From positions 1-64,000 of the forward strand of contig JBJECG010000064.1 of NCBI GenBank assembly GCA_051870875.1: a stretch of DNA of 64,000 nt, in the 5' to 3' direction. Positions 62,307 through 64,000 of this stretch are shown here, one piece after another. The notes below the pieces were generated by a model. The model saw only the letters and a program-made list of their open reading frames with translations, did no database searches and had not been told where the DNA came from. The translations under genes and the position numbers were made by a program. Every line of letters begins with the position of its first letter. The first letter of the stretch is position 1. The stretch is from Aphodosoma sp051870875 (lineage in GTDB: Bacteria > Bacteroidota > Bacteroidia > Bacteroidales > Paludibacteraceae).

Positions 62307-63722
62307 TTAGAAACGGAAGTCACGTTCTCCCTCAGCTATGCGGCGGATGTTTTCTACTGCGCGGTTGCGGATGGCTGGATTGGTCACATGATTCATTTCT
62401 GCAGCAATCACACGGTCTATCTTTTCGCGGACAGCAGGCGAAGCGTAATCCTCGGCGTACTCTTTAAGTGTCATCAAAGCATTGGGCTGGCAGCAGTTGG
62501 CTATCTGACCGGTCTTGACGAGCGACATGAAACGGTCGCCGGTACGCCCCATACGGTAACAGGCTGTGCAGAAACTCGGTACATAGCCCAAATCGAGGAG
62601 CCATCCTACCACTTCATCCAGTGTACGGCGGTCTGATACATCGAATTGCGAAGTTTCGTCGTGGCGTTCCTCTTCTGTATAGCCGCCTACCGATGTCCGC
62701 GAACCACCGCTTATCTGGCTGATACCCAGTTCCAGAACTTTGGCTCGGGTAGCGGCGCTTTCGCGGGTCGACACGATCATGCCTGTGTAAGGCACGGCTA
62801 TGCGGAGTACGGCCACAATGCGCTCGAATATCTCATCGGAAATCACGTTCTTGAAGTCGGCAGTGTCTATGTCATCGGCAGGACATATACGTGGTACGCT
62901 TATAGTGTGCGGTCCGCAACCGAATTTGGCTTCCAGGTGTTCGGCATGCATCAGAAGTCCCGCAAAGTCGTAGCGGTACGTCTCCAGTCCGTAGAGGACG
63001 CCTATACCGACATCGTCGATGCCGGCTTCCATCGCACGGTCCATCGCCTCTGTATGGTAAGCGTAGTTCGATTTCGGACCGGTCGGGTGCAACGCTTCGT
63101 AGTTCCCTTTGTTGTAAGTCTCCTGAAAAAGGATGTAAGTGCCGATGCCGGCCTCTTTCAGTTTGCGGTAATTCTCAACGGTGGTGGCTGCTATGTTGAC
63201 ATTCACGCGGCGGATGGCACCGTTTTTATGCTTTATGCTGTATATGGTCTTGATACTTTCGAGTATATATTCTATCGGGTTGAGTGTAGGGTGCTCGCCG
63301 GCTTCCAAAGCCAGACGTTTGTGACCCATATCCTGAAGTGCGACCACTTCGGCCTTTATCTCTTCCTGAGTAAGTTTCTTGCGGGGAATGGTGCGGTTCT
63401 TTGCATGGTAAGGGCAATATACACATCCGTTTATGCAGTAGTTCGACAGATAGAGCGGGGCGAACATCACGATGCGGTTTCCGTAGAAACGCTGCTTGAT
63501 GCGCCGTGCCAGATCGAACATGCGGTTCTGGAGTTCCTTGTCTTCGCAAGCCAGAAGCAGGGAGGCTTCGCGGTGCGACAAGCCTTTGCAGTCTTCGGCT
63601 CTTTCGATGAGGCTCTCCACAAGAGCCTTGTTATCCTTGTTTTCGTCCACCCATTGCAAGGTGTCGAGTATCTCTTGATGGTTGATGAATTCTTCGGCAA
63701 CCGATGAAAGTTTGTTGTACAT
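62307..63722 (-). CDS. hydG: [FeFe]-hydrogenase maturation radical SAM enzyme HydG
   Basis: Cleaves tyrosine by radical SAM chemistry to give the CO and cyanide ligands of the [FeFe]-hydrogenase H-cluster. The SAM cluster motif is Cys96-x3-Cys100-x2-Cys103 (CINGCVYC). The C-terminal second-cluster motif (CTACYRMGRTGDRFM, then IANCCQPNAL) separates HydG from ThiH. Length 471 is typical of HydG. It lies 22 bases after the hydE stop. The hydrogenase structural gene and hydF are not in the window. Confidence 0.95.
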   Translation of the reverse strand: MYNKLSSVAEEFINHQEILDTLQWVDENKDNKALVESLIERAEDCKGLSHREASLLLACEDKELQNRMFDLARRIKQRFYGNRIVMFAPLYLSNYCINGCVYCPYHAKNRTIPRKKLTQEEIKAEVVALQDMGHKRLALEAGEHPTLNPIEYILESIKTIYSIKHKNGAIRRVNVNIAATTVENYRKLKEAGIGTYILFQETYNKGNYEALHPTGPKSNYAYHTEAMDRAMEAGIDDVGIGVLYGLETYRYDFAGLLMHAEHLEAKFGCGPHTISVPRICPADDIDTADFKNVISDEIFERIVAVLRIAVPYTGMIVSTRESAATRAKVLELGISQISGGSRTSVGGYTEEERHDETSQFDVSDRRTLDEVVGWLLDLGYVPSFCTACYRMGRTGDRFMSLVKTGQIANCCQPNALMTLKEYAEDYASPAVREKIDRVIAAEMNHVTNPAIRNRAVENIRRIAEGERDFRF

Positions 63723-63744
63723 AAATGTTGGTATATAAAAGGTT

Positions 63745-64000
63745 TCAATCCAATATGTATCCGTACCCGGCTAACTCTTCCGCCAACATCTTCCGGCTTT
63801 CGGCAGCCTCTAAATCGGTACATATCTTGTTGTCATACAGCGAATAATCCTTGCGGAAACGCAATGGTGAGAGGTTGGGCATCACTACGTTGGCACCGGC
63901 GTTTATACCCAGCAGACGGCCGTCGGAAGCCAATGTGCCGAGCGATGTGGTGGCGGGAATGTTGGCGGTCGGGTGCATGAGACGCAGTATGGAGATAAGG
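63745..64000 (-). CDS. hydE: [FeFe]-hydrogenase maturation radical SAM enzyme HydE, C-terminal part only
   Basis: Only the last 85 or so residues are in the window; the frame runs open through the right edge. LRLMHPTANIPATTSLGTLASDGR, GINAGANVVMPNLSPLRFRKDYSLYDNKIC and the C-terminal helix (AESRKMLAEELAGYGYILD) match the end of HydE, a radical SAM enzyme related to biotin synthase that works on the H-cluster dithiolate/iron precursor. Its position just upstream of hydG on the same strand agrees. Confidence 0.88.
   Translation of the reverse strand, partial: LISILRLMHPTANIPATTSLGTLASDGRLLGINAGANVVMPNLSPLRFRKDYSLYDNKICTDLEAAESRKMLAEELAGYGYILD

Noticed and set aside
62646..63707. 353-codon open frame antisense to hydG
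   Set aside because: HydG is unambiguous on the minus strand; the antisense translation is cysteine- and valine-rich without recognisable domains.
62307..63722. ThiH (tyrosine lyase of thiamine synthesis) for the hydG gene
   Set aside because: The C-terminal cysteine motif and the adjacent HydE identify HydG.
1..64000. CRISPR array, prophage, integrative element or toxin-antitoxin pair
   Set aside because: I found no regularly spaced repeats, phage structural genes, integrase or paired small genes when reading both strands.

Overview
The window looks like a chromosomal segment from an anaerobic member of the phylum Bacteroidota, most likely order Bacteroidales. The reasons are the recurrent Bacteroidota-type -7 element (TAnnTTTG, often followed by C, sometimes with TTTG 19-20 bases upstream), weak or absent Shine-Dalgarno sequences, SPII lipoproteins, TonB-dependent receptors, a T9SS-like C-terminal domain, the mnmG-apt-uvrC arrangement, the LL-diaminopimelate aminotransferase route to lysine, and HydG/HydE for [FeFe]-hydrogenase maturation. 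I cannot fix the family or genus from the sequence alone.

Layout. 0-8 kb (+): end of a cardiolipin synthase gene, then mnmG, a perfect parS palindrome, apt, uvrC, an MFS/POT-type transporter and ribF. 8-9 kb: a tRNA-Gly/tRNA-Leu pair and about 0.6 kb of AT-rich non-coding DNA. 9-19 kb (+): OmpA/TPR lipoprotein, DUF1294, AI-2E-type permease, rmuC, a RelA-type (p)ppGpp synthetase with a degenerate hydrolase domain, cinA, DUF486, DUF4271 and hemD. 19-27 kb: transaldolase (-), a frameshifted permease remnant and a PNGase F-like lipoprotein (+), then a minus-strand operon reading PHP-type tyrosine phosphatase, rfbA, rfbC, rfbD, rfbB and a secreted protein of unknown role, for dTDP-rhamnose and surface polysaccharide. 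27-30 kb (+): System II cytochrome c biogenesis (ResB-like and CcsA) leading into a three-haem cytochrome c peroxidase.

30-34 kb (-): agmatine deiminase, a TlpA-like lipoprotein and asd. 34-39 kb (+): a lamin-tail surface protein, a probable metal-uptake module (His/Cys-rich protein, TonB receptor, HMA-domain protein) and a small outer-membrane barrel. 39-47 kb (+): yebC, dapF, dapL, a secreted M4 metalloprotease with a T9SS-like tail and a long urocanate hydratase. 47-50 kb: a decayed IS982-like transposase fragment, a TonB-receptor-like barrel and a DsrE protein. 50-58 kb: class I aminotransferase and glnS (-), a tRNA-Gly/Leu/Leu cluster (+), then uvrA-tadA (-). 58-64 kb: TonB and rplS (+), then patatin, GH13 amylase, hydG and the end of hydE (-).

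Functional links. asd, dapF and dapL belong to one lysine/meso-DAP pathway. ResB/CcsA presumably attach haem to the adjacent peroxidase. The phosphatase gene heads the dTDP-rhamnose operon, suggesting linked control of polysaccharide export. uvrC and uvrA are the excision-repair pair. TonB (58 kb) could energise the two TonB receptors. The region is mainly housekeeping and envelope genes; I saw no prophage, CRISPR array or intact insertion sequence. The points most worth following up are the parS site with the neighbouring AT-rich region, the hydrolase-dead RSH enzyme, the metal module, the T9SS-like protease, the PNGase F-like protein and the two pseudogenes.
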